Source of the DNA: Halorussus ruber | GTDB taxonomy: Archaea > Halobacteriota > Halobacteria > Halobacteriales > Haladaptataceae | NCBI RefSeq assembly: GCF_004765785.1 | Contig: NZ_SBIT01000020.1 | Location: 1 to 55,837 of the forward strand | Length of the DNA stretch: 55,837 nucleotides | Direction: 5' to 3' | Shown: piece by piece, positions 16,605-24,630 of the stretch | Numbering within the stretch: the stretch's first letter is position 1 | Layout of the letters: every line of letters begins with the position of its first letter | Position numbers and translations under genes: made by a program | Notes under the pieces: model-generated | Database searches by the model: none | The model's input: only the letters and a program-made list of their open reading frames with translations | Told to the model about the DNA's origin: nothing

Positions 16605-17000
16605 ATGAAGTACGACGACTTCATGGGCCAAGTCCAGAATCGACTCGAACTGCCAGACACCGGCCGGACGGTCCGGGCGACCCGCGCGGTCCTCCAGACG
16701 CTGGCCGAGCGACTGCAAGAGGGTGAGGCCGAGGACCTCGCCTCGCCGCTCCCGATGGAGGTAGACTACTACCTGCTGTCGGCCGACTCGGGCCAGCGGT
16801 TCGACTACGACGAGTTCCTCACTCGCGTCGAGGACCGCGCGAACGTCGAGCGCTCCGACGCCGCCTACTACGGAAAAGTGGTGGTCGGCCTCGTCAGCGA
16901 ACTCGTTCCGGCGGGCGAACTCGAACAAGTCCGGGCGCAACTCCCCGACGACTTCGACACCCTGTTCGACCTCGTGGACGCCGAGGAGGTCGAGGAGTAG
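16605..17000 (+). CDS. DUF2267 protein
   Basis: A 131-residue protein beginning MKYDDFMGQVQNRLELPDTG and containing TRAVLQTLAERLQEGEAEDL and ASPLPMEVDYYL, typical of DUF2267, which is common in haloarchaea and bacteria. The second half (FDYDEFLTRVEDRANVE...YYGKVVVGLVSELV) repeats the first, giving a two-unit helical protein. Biological function is unknown. An in-frame GTG at 16590 is less likely as a start than the ATG at 16605. Confidence 0.87.
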   Translation: MKYDDFMGQVQNRLELPDTGRTVRATRAVLQTLAERLQEGEAEDLASPLPMEVDYYLLSADSGQRFDYDEFLTRVEDRANVERSDAAYYGKVVVGLVSELVPAGELEQVRAQLPDDFDTLFDLVDAEEVEE

Positions 17001-17046
17001 CGAGAAACGGGAGACCAGACCGTCAGCCAGTTAGCCCGTCAGCCAG

Positions 17047-18105
17047 TCAGACCGTCATCTGCATCTCCGACATCTTCACGAAGGCGGTCTCGTAACCCTC
17101 GTGACGGGCGATTTGCGGCGGCGCGTCCACGACGACAGAGAGTTCGTCGCCCGACTGGAGGCTGTCCACCGCCGCGCCGTAGTGGTACCCGAACTCCGGA
17201 CTGAGCGCAGGCCGGAGGATGTCGTCGAAGACCGTCTCTCCGTCCCGCGTCACGTTCGCCGACAGCGACATGAACGGGAGCGGGTAGCGGTTGTACGGCG
17301 TCCGAGGCGAGACTGCGAGATAGGAGTTCCCGTCGGGAACGAAGTGCGGGTTCTCGTCGGGCGCGAAGACCGCGAACTTGACGTCGCCGGTGGAGGCCAT
17401 GCCGACGGTGTTGGGCAGCGCGTCGGGCTTGGGCACCTGCGCGATGGGCATCTTCATGTCCATCGGGTCGAGCGCGCCGGGGGTACCCTTCTTGTCGGGG
17501 AGTTGCTCGTAGGGAAGCCCGCCGAGTTTCTCGCGGGTGTGTTCGAACTCCACGTCGATGGTGGTCTGCTCGCCGAACGCGCCCTCGAAGGGACCCATCC
17601 CGCGGGCCTGCATCGCGCCGATAGAGAGCTTCGCGGTGTAGGTCCCGTCGCCGTCGAGTGTCACGTTGTCGCCGAAGTGGTATCCCATGTTCTGCGAGAG
17701 CATGGGCCACAGCGACCGGGAATCGACTTCCTCGCCGTCTTTCAGCACCTTCGCCGAGACGTTCGCAGTCGGGAGGACGGTCTCGGTCTCCGTGTCCCAG
17801 ATGGACGCCATCAGATGGGCGGTGGCCTCCTCGCCGACCTGCGCGAGGTTGGTGTCGGTGCCCGTAATCGTCCAGAAGGCGTGGGGCGCGCTGTACATCA
17901 GGCCGACCTTGTACCGGTCCTTCCCGCCCATCCCGACCATCTCCATCCCGTCGATGTGGGTGGGGTAGTAGACCTGCTCCTTGCGGTTTTCGACCGTGGT
18001 GAACTGGCTCGAAGTCGCCGACCGGGTCTCGAACATCCCGGTACACCCGGCGAGACCCGCGAGGCCGAGGGTCGCACCAGCGCGGAGGAAATCGCGGCGT
18101 TGCAT
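17047..18105 (-). CDS. Tat lipoprotein of the DUF7350/iron-transport-associated type
   Basis: A 352-residue protein with a twin-arginine lipoprotein signal (RRDFLRAGATLGLAGLAGC; lipobox LAGC). The mature part has two beta-rich units with histidine- and methionine-rich segments: HIDGMEMVGMGGKDRYKVGL, MLSQNMGYHFGDNVTL and later GYHYGAAVDSL. I recall haloarchaeal relatives being annotated DUF7350 and resembling Tp34/P19-type periplasmic metal-binding proteins, but I cannot confirm this here. It would sit on the outer face of the membrane. Metal handling is an inference from the Met/His pattern. Confidence 0.7.
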   Translation of the reverse strand: MQRRDFLRAGATLGLAGLAGCTGMFETRSATSSQFTTVENRKEQVYYPTHIDGMEMVGMGGKDRYKVGLMYSAPHAFWTITGTDTNLAQVGEEATAHLMASIWDTETETVLPTANVSAKVLKDGEEVDSRSLWPMLSQNMGYHFGDNVTLDGDGTYTAKLSIGAMQARGMGPFEGAFGEQTTIDVEFEHTREKLGGLPYEQLPDKKGTPGALDPMDMKMPIAQVPKPDALPNTVGMASTGDVKFAVFAPDENPHFVPDGNSYLAVSPRTPYNRYPLPFMSLSANVTRDGETVFDDILRPALSPEFGYHYGAAVDSLQSGDELSVVVDAPPQIARHEGYETAFVKMSEMQMTV

Positions 18106-18170
18106 TGCTGGGAGCTAGTGGAGTCGGGAAAATACGGGTTCTGGTACGGGCGTCGAAAAGAGGTGTCAGT

Positions 18171-18926
18171 CTATTCGTCGTTATCTCGGGTGAGGACGAT
18201 GTGGAGGTCATTTATAAATGCGATGTTGCGTGCCTTCCAGAATTTCCGGCCAGCATAAAGGGAAAGGAGGAAAGCAAAAATAACTAGCCAAAAAGCAAGG
18301 GTTTCCCATTTACTGAACGCATTTAGATTTGTATTCAAGCTAGTTCCAGAACACTGCAAGATGGCAAATTCGACAAGAAGAACGATGGGCAGTAACAAAA
18401 TACTTCTGAAGAAATTTACAATTGCTTCGTATTTCGAATAAAGAGTTGCTTCACGATACAGAAGTGTCTCACCGTATTTTTTAGCCTCTTCATTTTCATA
18501 TTCTGCTCTTAGCCTTCTGCGGAAGTAGCGGTCTAAATCTTCTAAAACTTTGGTTGATACTTTATTAGGAATTTTATTTTTGTCAATGTTTGATCGGTGG
18601 CTACTCTCTTCAATTAATTCTTTAATGCAGTAGTCGGGATTCTCCTTGTTCTTTGAAAACGAAGGGAGGGAACCATCGCGTTCGATAACTCCAGTAATCC
18701 TACTATTTATCCATTTTAGACAGGGGGAAATTATCGACCCAACCGAGTGGATTAGACGGCCGACAAAATATGCTAATACAAAAAACGCAGTCCCGGCTAT
18801 CAGGGTTGAGTTCGATAGCGAATCAATTTGAGGTACATCATAAAAAATAAAGGATAAGACAAGAGCTATTGCGCCGGGTATTATATCCGCTAATAAATCA
18901 TATAGTGTAAAATTTCTAGTCGCCAT
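18171..18926 (-). CDS. Foreign-looking AT-rich membrane protein of unknown function
   Basis: A 251-residue protein with codon and base use unlike its neighbours: this stretch is clearly AT-rich with many Lys, Asn and Ile codons, in a window that is otherwise very GC-rich. Hydrophobic segments lie at about 15-30, 40-60, 165-190 and 210-228. A charged central region (residues 80-160) includes RYFRRRLRAEYENEEAKKYG. It resembles in layout the orphan membrane proteins found in defence or mobile islands, but I recognise no family. The AT-rich character also covers the short flanks. Probably acquired by transfer. Confidence 0.7.
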   Translation of the reverse strand: MATRNFTLYDLLADIIPGAIALVLSFIFYDVPQIDSLSNSTLIAGTAFFVLAYFVGRLIHSVGSIISPCLKWINSRITGVIERDGSLPSFSKNKENPDYCIKELIEESSHRSNIDKNKIPNKVSTKVLEDLDRYFRRRLRAEYENEEAKKYGETLLYREATLYSKYEAIVNFFRSILLLPIVLLVEFAILQCSGTSLNTNLNAFSKWETLAFWLVIFAFLLSLYAGRKFWKARNIAFINDLHIVLTRDNDE

Positions 18927-18979
18927 ATCACGAAATAGGGAAACCCCGGATTAAATTTCTGTCCTTTTTACTGGTGGTT

Positions 18980-19216
18980 TTATAATTCGTCCTGAAACAG
19001 CACCGATTCCTTGTCCCCGCACCCCTCTCGACCGCAGACTCCCGCCTCGTCACCAGCACGCTCGACGCCTTCAGAAAGCCGATCAAGCTCCCAGACCGCC
19101 TCGTGGCCGGTCTCGGTCCGGTGGTCCTCGATGCACTCGCGGGCCGCCGCGAGTTTCTCGAACTCCTCGTCGAGGTCGCAGTCGGGACAGGTGACGGTGG
19201 CGCGTTTGTTCGCCAT
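18980..19216 (-). CDS. Small zinc-finger protein
   Basis: A 78-residue protein starting MANKRATVTCPDCDLDEEFE, with CPDC followed by C-x5-HRTETGH, giving a C2H2-like metal site. A second pair (VCGREGCGDK) lies near the C-terminus. The first part suggests an archaeal C2H2-type finger; the family is unknown to me. I preferred the ATG at 19216 over one at 19312 because the longer N-terminus has no motif. Confidence 0.65.
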   Translation of the reverse strand: MANKRATVTCPDCDLDEEFEKLAAARECIEDHRTETGHEAVWELDRLSEGVERAGDEAGVCGREGCGDKESVLFQDEL

Positions 19217-19302
19217 CGTTCGGAGTGAGGAGTCGGGAGGATAAAATCCCTCCGGGGTCGCGCTCGGGCCATCTTCCACCAGCGAACGCTCGATGAAACA
19301 GT

Positions 19303-19346
19303 CCACCGACAAACGCCCGGCCGACCACCGACAAACGCCCGGCCGA
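19303..19346 (+). repeat. 22-bp direct repeat, two units
   Basis: A 22-bp unit containing CCGACAAACGCCCGGCCGA occurs twice in tandem (19303-19324 and 19325-19346), just upstream of the hairpin element at 19366. It lies between two minus-strand genes and is not coding. Confidence 0.8.
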
Positions 19347-19365
19347 CCACTCCACCACGGAGTGG

Positions 19366-19481
19366 ATGAAGGGGCCGACCGGTCGCGTTCAGTTTAGTCG
19401 TCTCCGGCGGCCCTATCTTCGCGGGCGGTGCCGAGAGCGAAGATATCCGCCGGAACGACCGCGAGCGGTCGGGGGCTTCAA
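19366..19481 (+). ncRNA. Structured hairpin element, copy 1 of 3
   Basis: A two-arm hairpin. Outer arms are GAAGGGGCCGACCGGTCGCG and a matching CGGTCGGGGGCTTC. The inner stem is TCCGGCGG / CCGCCGGA, then an internal loop of CCC opposite T, then TATCTTCGC / GCGAAGATA closing a short loop. Two other copies (41918-42033, 47541-47653) share the CCC-TATC / GATA-T core and the trailing CGACCGCGA...GGGCTTC, but change the flanking stem on both sides so that pairing is kept. That pattern indicates selection on the folded form. Strand is assigned from the conserved core. It lies just 3' of the FAH-family gene. Confidence 0.5.
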
Positions 19482-19534
19482 GAAGCCTTCTTCGACACCT
19501 TGGTTGTAGCTCCCCTCGCAGTACCTTTGATTCC

Positions 19535-20266
19535 TCACTCCCGTCGAACGTCGTGGCGAAGCGTCCCGACGCCCTCGACTTCGACCTCGACCTCGTCGCC
19601 GTCTTCGAGGGGCGCGACCCCCGAGGGCGTCCCGGTCGAAACCACGTCGCCGGGTTCGAGCGTGAGGTACGTCGTAATCTCTTCGAGGAGTTCCGGCACG
19701 GACCAGATGAACTCGGCGCGCGAGGAGGACTGGCGCACCTCGCCGTTGACGCGCAACTCGACCCCGGCGTCGTCGGGGACCTCCTCGGGCGTGGCGAGGA
19801 CCGGCCCGAGCGGCGCGGAGTTGTCGAAGGCCTTGCCGCGGACCCAGTTCTGCTCGCGGTCTTGGTCGTCGCGGTTCGACACGTCGTTCATGCAGGTGAA
19901 GCCAGCGACGTAGTCCATCGCCTCGTCCGCCGAGACGTTCCGGGCCTGCTCGCCGACGACGACCGCGATTTCGGCCTCGTGGTCCACGCGCTCTTTGCCC
20001 GCCGGGAGCGGGACGGTGTCGCCGTGGCCCGAGAGGGTGTTCGGGGGCTTGAGAAAGAGGAGCGGTCGAGCTGGAACGTCCTTGTTTCGCTCCTCGGCGT
20101 GGTCGTGGTAGTTCAGCCCCACGCAGACGATTTTCGAGGGGTCGGTCGGCGGGAGGAGGTCCACGTCCTCCTCGTCGTAGCTCCGTCCGGCGGCCTCGAT
20201 GCCGTCGTCGGTCCACTCGCCGGTTCGGACGCTCCCGGCCGGGTCGCGGAATCTGACTTTGCGCAT
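19535..20266 (-). CDS. Fumarylacetoacetate hydrolase family protein
   Basis: A 243-residue protein with the FAH C-terminal fold: KIVCVGLNYHDHAEERN, KPPNTLSGHGDTVPLPAG, VDHEAEIAVVVGEQARNVS and then YVAGFTCMNDVSNRDDQ and GKAFDNSAPLGPVL. Metal ligands (E-x-E in HEAEIAVV and Asp in NDVSNRD) are present. Relatives include acylpyruvate hydrolases, oxaloacetate decarboxylases and 2-hydroxyhepta-2,4-diene-1,7-dioate isomerases acting on dicarbonyl acids with Mg or Mn. I chose the ATG at 20266; the frame stays open far upstream but crosses the repeat and AT-rich spacer, which is not coding. Confidence 0.9.
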   Translation of the reverse strand: MRKVRFRDPAGSVRTGEWTDDGIEAAGRSYDEEDVDLLPPTDPSKIVCVGLNYHDHAEERNKDVPARPLLFLKPPNTLSGHGDTVPLPAGKERVDHEAEIAVVVGEQARNVSADEAMDYVAGFTCMNDVSNRDDQDREQNWVRGKAFDNSAPLGPVLATPEEVPDDAGVELRVNGEVRQSSSRAEFIWSVPELLEEITTYLTLEPGDVVSTGTPSGVAPLEDGDEVEVEVEGVGTLRHDVRRE

Positions 20267-20376
20267 GTCAGGGGGTGTGTCGGGAGGGGGTAAAGAGGTT
20301 CCCGAATCCGCAACCCTGTGGGTGTTCTTCGGGCCGAGGATGAGAATCAACGACCAAAACGAACGTGGACAACGAC

Positions 20377-20533
20377 GAGGAGCTAGCTTCAGACTTGAGC
20401 CAAGCCGTCTGCCGCACAGCACCGCACCGCTCCGCGACAGCCTCACGCCTCCCCAACCTCGGCGGCCGCGCGAGGCGGCCGCCTCCCTCGCGCGGTTGGC
20501 GGGGCGCACGAGAGCGCCCCGCCAGCGCGCGCC
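20377..20533 (+). repeat. Palindrome-rich interspersed repeat, copy A
   Basis: It starts GAGGAGCTAGCTTCAG and passes through CCGCACAGCACCGC and CTCCCCAACCTC, then two strong palindromes (GGCGGCCGCGCGAGGCGGCCGCC and GGCGGGGCG...CGCCCCGCC), and ends AGCGCGCGCC. Copies B (42095-42359) and C (46785-47008, reversed) share the beginning and end. It lies 92 bp from the stop of the DyP-like gene, on its 3' side; the gap is AT-rich. No coding frame is supported. Confidence 0.7.
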
Positions 20534-20625
20534 GGGTAGGTAAAACACAAATCGAGCGCGAGAGAAAGGAAAGAACGCTATATATTTTCTATAGAAATAA
20601 TTATAATTCTCTAATATAGAATAAG

Positions 20626-21951
20626 TTAGTTCCCGTCCGGCGTCGGCAACGCCCGCTTCTCCCGGGGCGGAAGCAGGAAGTTCCCCCGTCTCAGCACCTC
20701 CATGTACTGCAAGATGCCGTTGTTGTTCTTCTGGCCGACCGCAGATCGCTCCGCGAGGTCCTCGCCGTTCATCGCCTCGCGGGTGTCCACGAAGTCCGAA
20801 ATCGTGCGCTGGAGCGAGACGAAGTGCAGACCCGCGTGGCCGCCGTCGGTCGAGTCGAAGTCCCGGCGAATCATCACCGGCGAACCGTCCTTCCTCGCTC
20901 GGGCCGACTTCTGGGAGTGGCCGACCATGCCTCGGGTCCGGGCGTGGTCCTCCGCGTGGGCGGGACAGCCCTTCTCTTCCATCTTCGCCGAGTCGCCGAG
21001 GTTGTCGCCCGCGCCCTCCACGAGGTCCTCCTCGGCGTGGACCGGGCAGAACATCTTGCCGACGCGCTGGCTCCGACTGTCCTGTTCGTACCACTGTTCG
21101 AGATTGAGTTGAATCCGTGAAATCTGGGAGGTGGTGCCGCCAGCGAACGGCCCCTCCCGAATCGTCACGCTGTCCTCGCTGGCCTGATTCTTCTCGAACC
21201 CGGACTTGAAACCCATGTAGAGGGGAGCCTCGTCGTCCACCGGCCCGGAGTCCGGAATCCCGTCCACGTCCTGATGGTCGGCGGGCAGGCCGTCGCCGAC
21301 GAACCCAGTTCGGCGGTCGGCCTTCTCGAAGGTTCCGGAGAGGTCGCCCTCCATCTCGACGCCGTTGATTTTCGATTGCTTCCCGAGGAGGGCCTCCTCG
21401 GCGGCCAGCACGACCTCGGCGTGGTCGCTGGCGAGGTGGACCACGGCGTCCTGCGTATCCAACTCGGGCTCCTCGAACGGCGCGAGCGCCCTCGGCTTCT
21501 GCAAGTCAACCGAGTCGGGCAGGTCGGCGTCGAACCGCTCGAAGTACGACCGCGAGTAGCCGACCGTGAACAGCAGGCCCTGATTCCCCCGTTCGTAGGC
21601 GCGTTCGAGGCTCCGGAAGGCCGACTCGACGCTCTCGCGGTCCGATTCCGTCGGCGGCCCGTCGCCCGCGTAATTCAACAGGAGGAGGACCCGATGCCGA
21701 GGCGGTTCGACGTTGCCGTGGTCGTCCGTACTGAGATACTCGTCCCAGGCGTGCTGGCGGTCGGGGAGCGTCGAGAGGTCGTCGGGACCGGTCGCCACGT
21801 CGAGGTCGTCGCCGCGGCTCATGCAGGCCGACAGCGCCGACGCGCCCCCGATTGCGACCGCGGCCTTGGCGAACTGGCGGCGAGACAGTCCTCCTCGTTC
21901 GCTCGGTCCGCCTTCGCCGGGTTCGCCGTCGCTCGGTCCGGTGTCGTCCAT
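20626..21951 (-). CDS. Tat-exported Dyp-type peroxidase-like protein
   Basis: A 441-residue protein from the ATG at 21951. The Tat signal LSRRQFAKAAVAIGGASALS precedes ACMS, which may be a lipobox. The later part matches the Dyp-type fold: FVGDGLPADHQDVDGIPDSG, GTTSQISRIQLNLEQWYEQD, and PVMIRRDFDSTDGGHAGLHF, then VSLQRTISDFVDTREAMN. It also has unusual CPVHAEEDLVEGAG and CPAHAEDHART pairs. The canonical GxxDG haem-side motif is only partly kept, so true haem peroxidase activity is uncertain. Location is the outer face of the membrane. The gene is divergent from the S9 peptidase, with a hairpin between. Confidence 0.72.
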   Translation of the reverse strand: MDDTGPSDGEPGEGGPSERGGLSRRQFAKAAVAIGGASALSACMSRGDDLDVATGPDDLSTLPDRQHAWDEYLSTDDHGNVEPPRHRVLLLLNYAGDGPPTESDRESVESAFRSLERAYERGNQGLLFTVGYSRSYFERFDADLPDSVDLQKPRALAPFEEPELDTQDAVVHLASDHAEVVLAAEEALLGKQSKINGVEMEGDLSGTFEKADRRTGFVGDGLPADHQDVDGIPDSGPVDDEAPLYMGFKSGFEKNQASEDSVTIREGPFAGGTTSQISRIQLNLEQWYEQDSRSQRVGKMFCPVHAEEDLVEGAGDNLGDSAKMEEKGCPAHAEDHARTRGMVGHSQKSARARKDGSPVMIRRDFDSTDGGHAGLHFVSLQRTISDFVDTREAMNGEDLAERSAVGQKNNNGILQYMEVLRRGNFLLPPREKRALPTPDGN

Positions 21952-22055
21952 CGCGGGTGAGTAAGGACGGGAGGTGAAAGGGGGTTCTGGTTCGCGCGTC
22001 GAAACGCTCGGGTCGGTCGGCGAGAACCAATTACGGACTAATCCCACGACGTTTT

Positions 22056-22093
22056 GCTATCTCGGGCGCGCAGTTCTGCGCGCCCGGGATAGC
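22056..22093. other. Near-perfect 38-bp inverted repeat between divergent genes
   Basis: GCTATCTCGGGCGCGCAG and CTGCGCGCCCGGGATAGC face each other with a two-base loop. One mismatch breaks the palindrome. It lies between the DyP-like gene (minus) and the S9 peptidase (plus). It could be an operator for a dimeric regulator, a transcription barrier, or an IS end. No neighbouring feature explains it. Confidence 0.7.
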
Positions 22094-22268
22094 GTTCTGG
22101 AAGAAGCTCTCGCCGCCGAAGACGCTCCGGCACAGGGAACGGAGGAACCCGCCCGTGGCGTTGTACTGTCGGGGAAAACGGTTCGGGGCGAGAGCGCGAA
22201 CCTATCAGGTATCCAATTGAAAAACGTTTCTGCGAACCCTTTTGTGACTCGCAATCGCTTCTCGAAAC

Positions 22269-24116
22269 GTGACCGACGAAAATCTCGACATTCTGGAAGA
22301 ACTCGCGGGGCTTCCGACATTCCACCACCCGACGGTGTCGCCCGACGGCGACGAGATTGCGCTGTACTACGACGTCTCGGGCCGGAACGAACTCCACTTC
22401 GCGGACGCCGAGACCGGCGAGTTGACGCAGGTCAGCGACGGCGAGGTGCCGCGGAACGCTCGGTGGTATATCAAGTGGAGCGCCGACGGAAGTCGGGTCT
22501 TCTTCCACGACGACCACGGCGGCGACGAGCAGAACGACGTCTTCGCCATCGACCGCGACGGGAACGTCGAGTCGGTGGTCGAACTCGAGGGCCAGACGGT
22601 CCTCTCTGACGTGGGCGAGGACGGCGAGACCCTGCTGGTAGCCTCGCCCGAGAGCGGCCAGATGAACTTCTACCGCCACGATTTGGCGACCGGCGAGACG
22701 ACCCAGCTCACCGACTACGAGCGGGCGGTCCGGGCCGGAAAGCTCTCGCCGGACTGCGAGCGCATCGCCTACGCCACCAACGAGGCCGACGACTACGACA
22801 ACGTGGACACCTACGTGGCGAACGCAGACGGGAGCGAGGCCCGCAATCTCGAAATCGGCGAAATCGGGGCCGAGGCCTGGCCCGCCGACTGGGGACCGGC
22901 GGGCGAGCGCCTGTTGGTCTCGGACAACACCGAGAACTTCTCGCGGGCCGGAGTCTACGACCTCGACAGCGACGAGGTGACGTGGTACGGGAATCTCGAC
23001 GCCGAGGAGGACCCAGTCGGCTTCCTTCCCAGCGGCGACCGGTTCGTCGTCCAGCGCACCCGAGACGCCCAAGTCGTGCCGGTGGTCTACGACGTTGCGT
23101 CGGGCGAGGGACGCGAACTCGACCTGCCGGAGGGGGTCGCCAGCGTCTCCCAGACCGGCGAGTTCGCGCTGGACGACGACCGGATTGTCGTGACCCACAC
23201 CTCCTCGAACCGGCGGCCCGAACTGCTGGTCTACGACCTCGACAGCGACGAGTACGAGACGCTGGTCGAGGCCGAGTACGGCGAGTTCGACCCCGAGCGA
23301 TTCGCGGAAGCCGAGTACTTCACCTTCGAATCGCACGACGGGCTGGAAATCGGCGCGCTCATCTACGACTCCGGGGAGCGGCCCTCGCCGCTGGTGGTCA
23401 ACCCTCACGGCGGCCCGCGCCACGCCGACAGCCTCTCGTGGGACCTCTACACCCAGTTCCTCGTCTCGCGGGGCTACAGCGTCCTGCAGGTCAACTACCG
23501 GGGTTCGACCGGCCGCGGCCGGGAGTTCGTGGAACGGCTCTACGACGACTGGGGCGGCGGCGAGCAGGAGGACGTGGCCGAAGCCACCCGCCAACTGATG
23601 GCGGAAGACTGGATAGACGACGAGCGCGTGGTCGTCTTCGGCGGTTCCTACGGCGGCTATTCGGCCTACTGGCAGATGGTCCAGTATCCGGAACTCTACG
23701 CGGCGGGCATCGCGTGGATAGGGTTGACGGACTTGGAGGAGATGTACGAGACCACGATGCCCCACTTCCGGACCGAACTCATGGAGAAGCAGCTCGGGTC
23801 GCCCGAGGAGAACCCGGACCTCTACCGGGAGCGCAGTCCCATCGAACACGTCGAGAACCTCGACGCGCCCCTGCTGATGGTCCACGGCGTCAACGACTCG
23901 CGGGTCCCGGTCTCGCAGGCCCGACTGTTCCGCGAGGCGTTGCTCGATGCCGGATACCGAGAGGGCGAGGACGGCGACTTCGAGTACGTCGAACTCGGCG
24001 AGGAGGGCCACGCCTCCTCGGACATCGACCAGAAGATTCGGCTGTTCGAGACGCTGGACGACTTCCTCAAGCGTCGATTGCCGGAGGCGACGGCGAGCGT
24101 CGAGCAGACGGACTGA
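22269..24116 (+). CDS. S9 family (prolyl oligopeptidase-type) serine peptidase
   Basis: A 615-residue protein with a GTG start, no signal peptide and probably cytosolic. The first 350 residues form a WD40-like/TolB-type propeller (FHHPTVSPDGDEIALYYDVS, YIKWSADGSRVFFHDDHGG and similar). The C-terminal alpha/beta hydrolase domain has the nucleophile in VVFGGSYGGYSAYW near residue 460, the acid in MVHGVNDSRVPVSQARLFRE near 543, and the histidine in GEEGHASSDID near 580. Such enzymes cut short peptides or acylated amino acids. The propeller restricts access to small substrates. Exact specificity is unknown. Confidence 0.93.
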   Translation: MTDENLDILEELAGLPTFHHPTVSPDGDEIALYYDVSGRNELHFADAETGELTQVSDGEVPRNARWYIKWSADGSRVFFHDDHGGDEQNDVFAIDRDGNVESVVELEGQTVLSDVGEDGETLLVASPESGQMNFYRHDLATGETTQLTDYERAVRAGKLSPDCERIAYATNEADDYDNVDTYVANADGSEARNLEIGEIGAEAWPADWGPAGERLLVSDNTENFSRAGVYDLDSDEVTWYGNLDAEEDPVGFLPSGDRFVVQRTRDAQVVPVVYDVASGEGRELDLPEGVASVSQTGEFALDDDRIVVTHTSSNRRPELLVYDLDSDEYETLVEAEYGEFDPERFAEAEYFTFESHDGLEIGALIYDSGERPSPLVVNPHGGPRHADSLSWDLYTQFLVSRGYSVLQVNYRGSTGRGREFVERLYDDWGGGEQEDVAEATRQLMAEDWIDDERVVVFGGSYGGYSAYWQMVQYPELYAAGIAWIGLTDLEEMYETTMPHFRTELMEKQLGSPEENPDLYRERSPIEHVENLDAPLLMVHGVNDSRVPVSQARLFREALLDAGYREGEDGDFEYVELGEEGHASSDIDQKIRLFETLDDFLKRRLPEATASVEQTD

Positions 24117-24190
24117 GCGCGCGACGCCACCGCCGAAACAGCGGAAACGCCGGTGTCGAACGGCGCGGGTGTCGCCCAGCGCAGTATGAC

Positions 24191-24331
24191 TCAGACGAGG
24201 CGCGGGTCCGGAGCCTCGACCGCGTGGCCGCACCGCGGGCACCGGTAGCGCGCGCCGTCCTCCTCGGCGAACTTCCGCGTCGGGCCGACGTACCCGCACT
24301 CCGGACAGCGGCGAATCGGGAGGCGAATCAC
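24191..24331 (-). CDS. 46-residue zinc-ribbon microprotein
   Basis: From a GTG at 24331 the frame encodes RLPIRRCPECGYVGPTRKF... RCPRCGHAVE, a two-knuckle zinc ribbon (C-x2-C, 18-residue spacer, C-x2-C). Such microproteins are common in haloarchaea. No ATG lies near; the frame is open far upstream, but that part has no motif and runs through a degenerate repeat. The start is therefore inferred. Confidence 0.55.
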   Translation of the reverse strand: MIRLPIRRCPECGYVGPTRKFAEEDGARYRCPRCGHAVEAPDPRLV

Positions 24332-24447
24332 GTCCGACGCGACGGCCCGGACGAACAAAAGCGGGTCGCCGTCTCGCGCGAGACGGCGTTCCCCGGCGGT
24401 CGAGTTGCCGACTCGACCGCGACCCACGAGGGAATCCCGACCGCCTC

Positions 24448-24630
24448 GAAAACAGCGGAAATCGCGGTATGGCCGAAGACAGCGGAAAGGCCGGGGTGAC
24501 GAGTGCCGGAGGCCGGACGGCGGAAAGGCCGGTGTGACGAACAACGGAAACGATGGCGTGACGGTGCGGCGAACAGCGGAAACCCCGGTGTGGCGGGAGA
24601 CAGCGGAAACGACGGGGTGGCGCGGTGGAG
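24448..24630 (+). repeat. Degenerate direct-repeat array (about six units)
   Basis: The word CAGCGGAAA or a close variant recurs at 24453, 24480, 24518, 24542, 24574 and 24601, each followed by a CCGGTGTGGCG-like tail; spacing is 24-38 bp. A lone further copy is at 24139. Units are too divergent and too unevenly spaced for CRISPR. The region 24332-24805 holds no other gene that I can support, and its 3' part (24660-24735) is AT-rich. Confidence 0.65.

Noticed and set aside
20626-21094. Extension of the FAH-family gene to a 519-residue protein starting at 21094
   Set aside because: The extra 276 residues run through the repeat, the AT-rich spacer and the antisense of the DyP-like gene. The FAH fold starts at the ATG at 20266.
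22038-24299. A 753-residue minus-strand open frame
   Set aside because: It is antisense to the S9 peptidase gene, whose catalytic triad proves the plus strand. Long antisense frames are common in GC-rich haloarchaeal DNA.
24448-24630. Possible CRISPR array
   Set aside because: Units are degenerate, the spacing varies between 24 and 38 bp, and there are no cas genes in the window.
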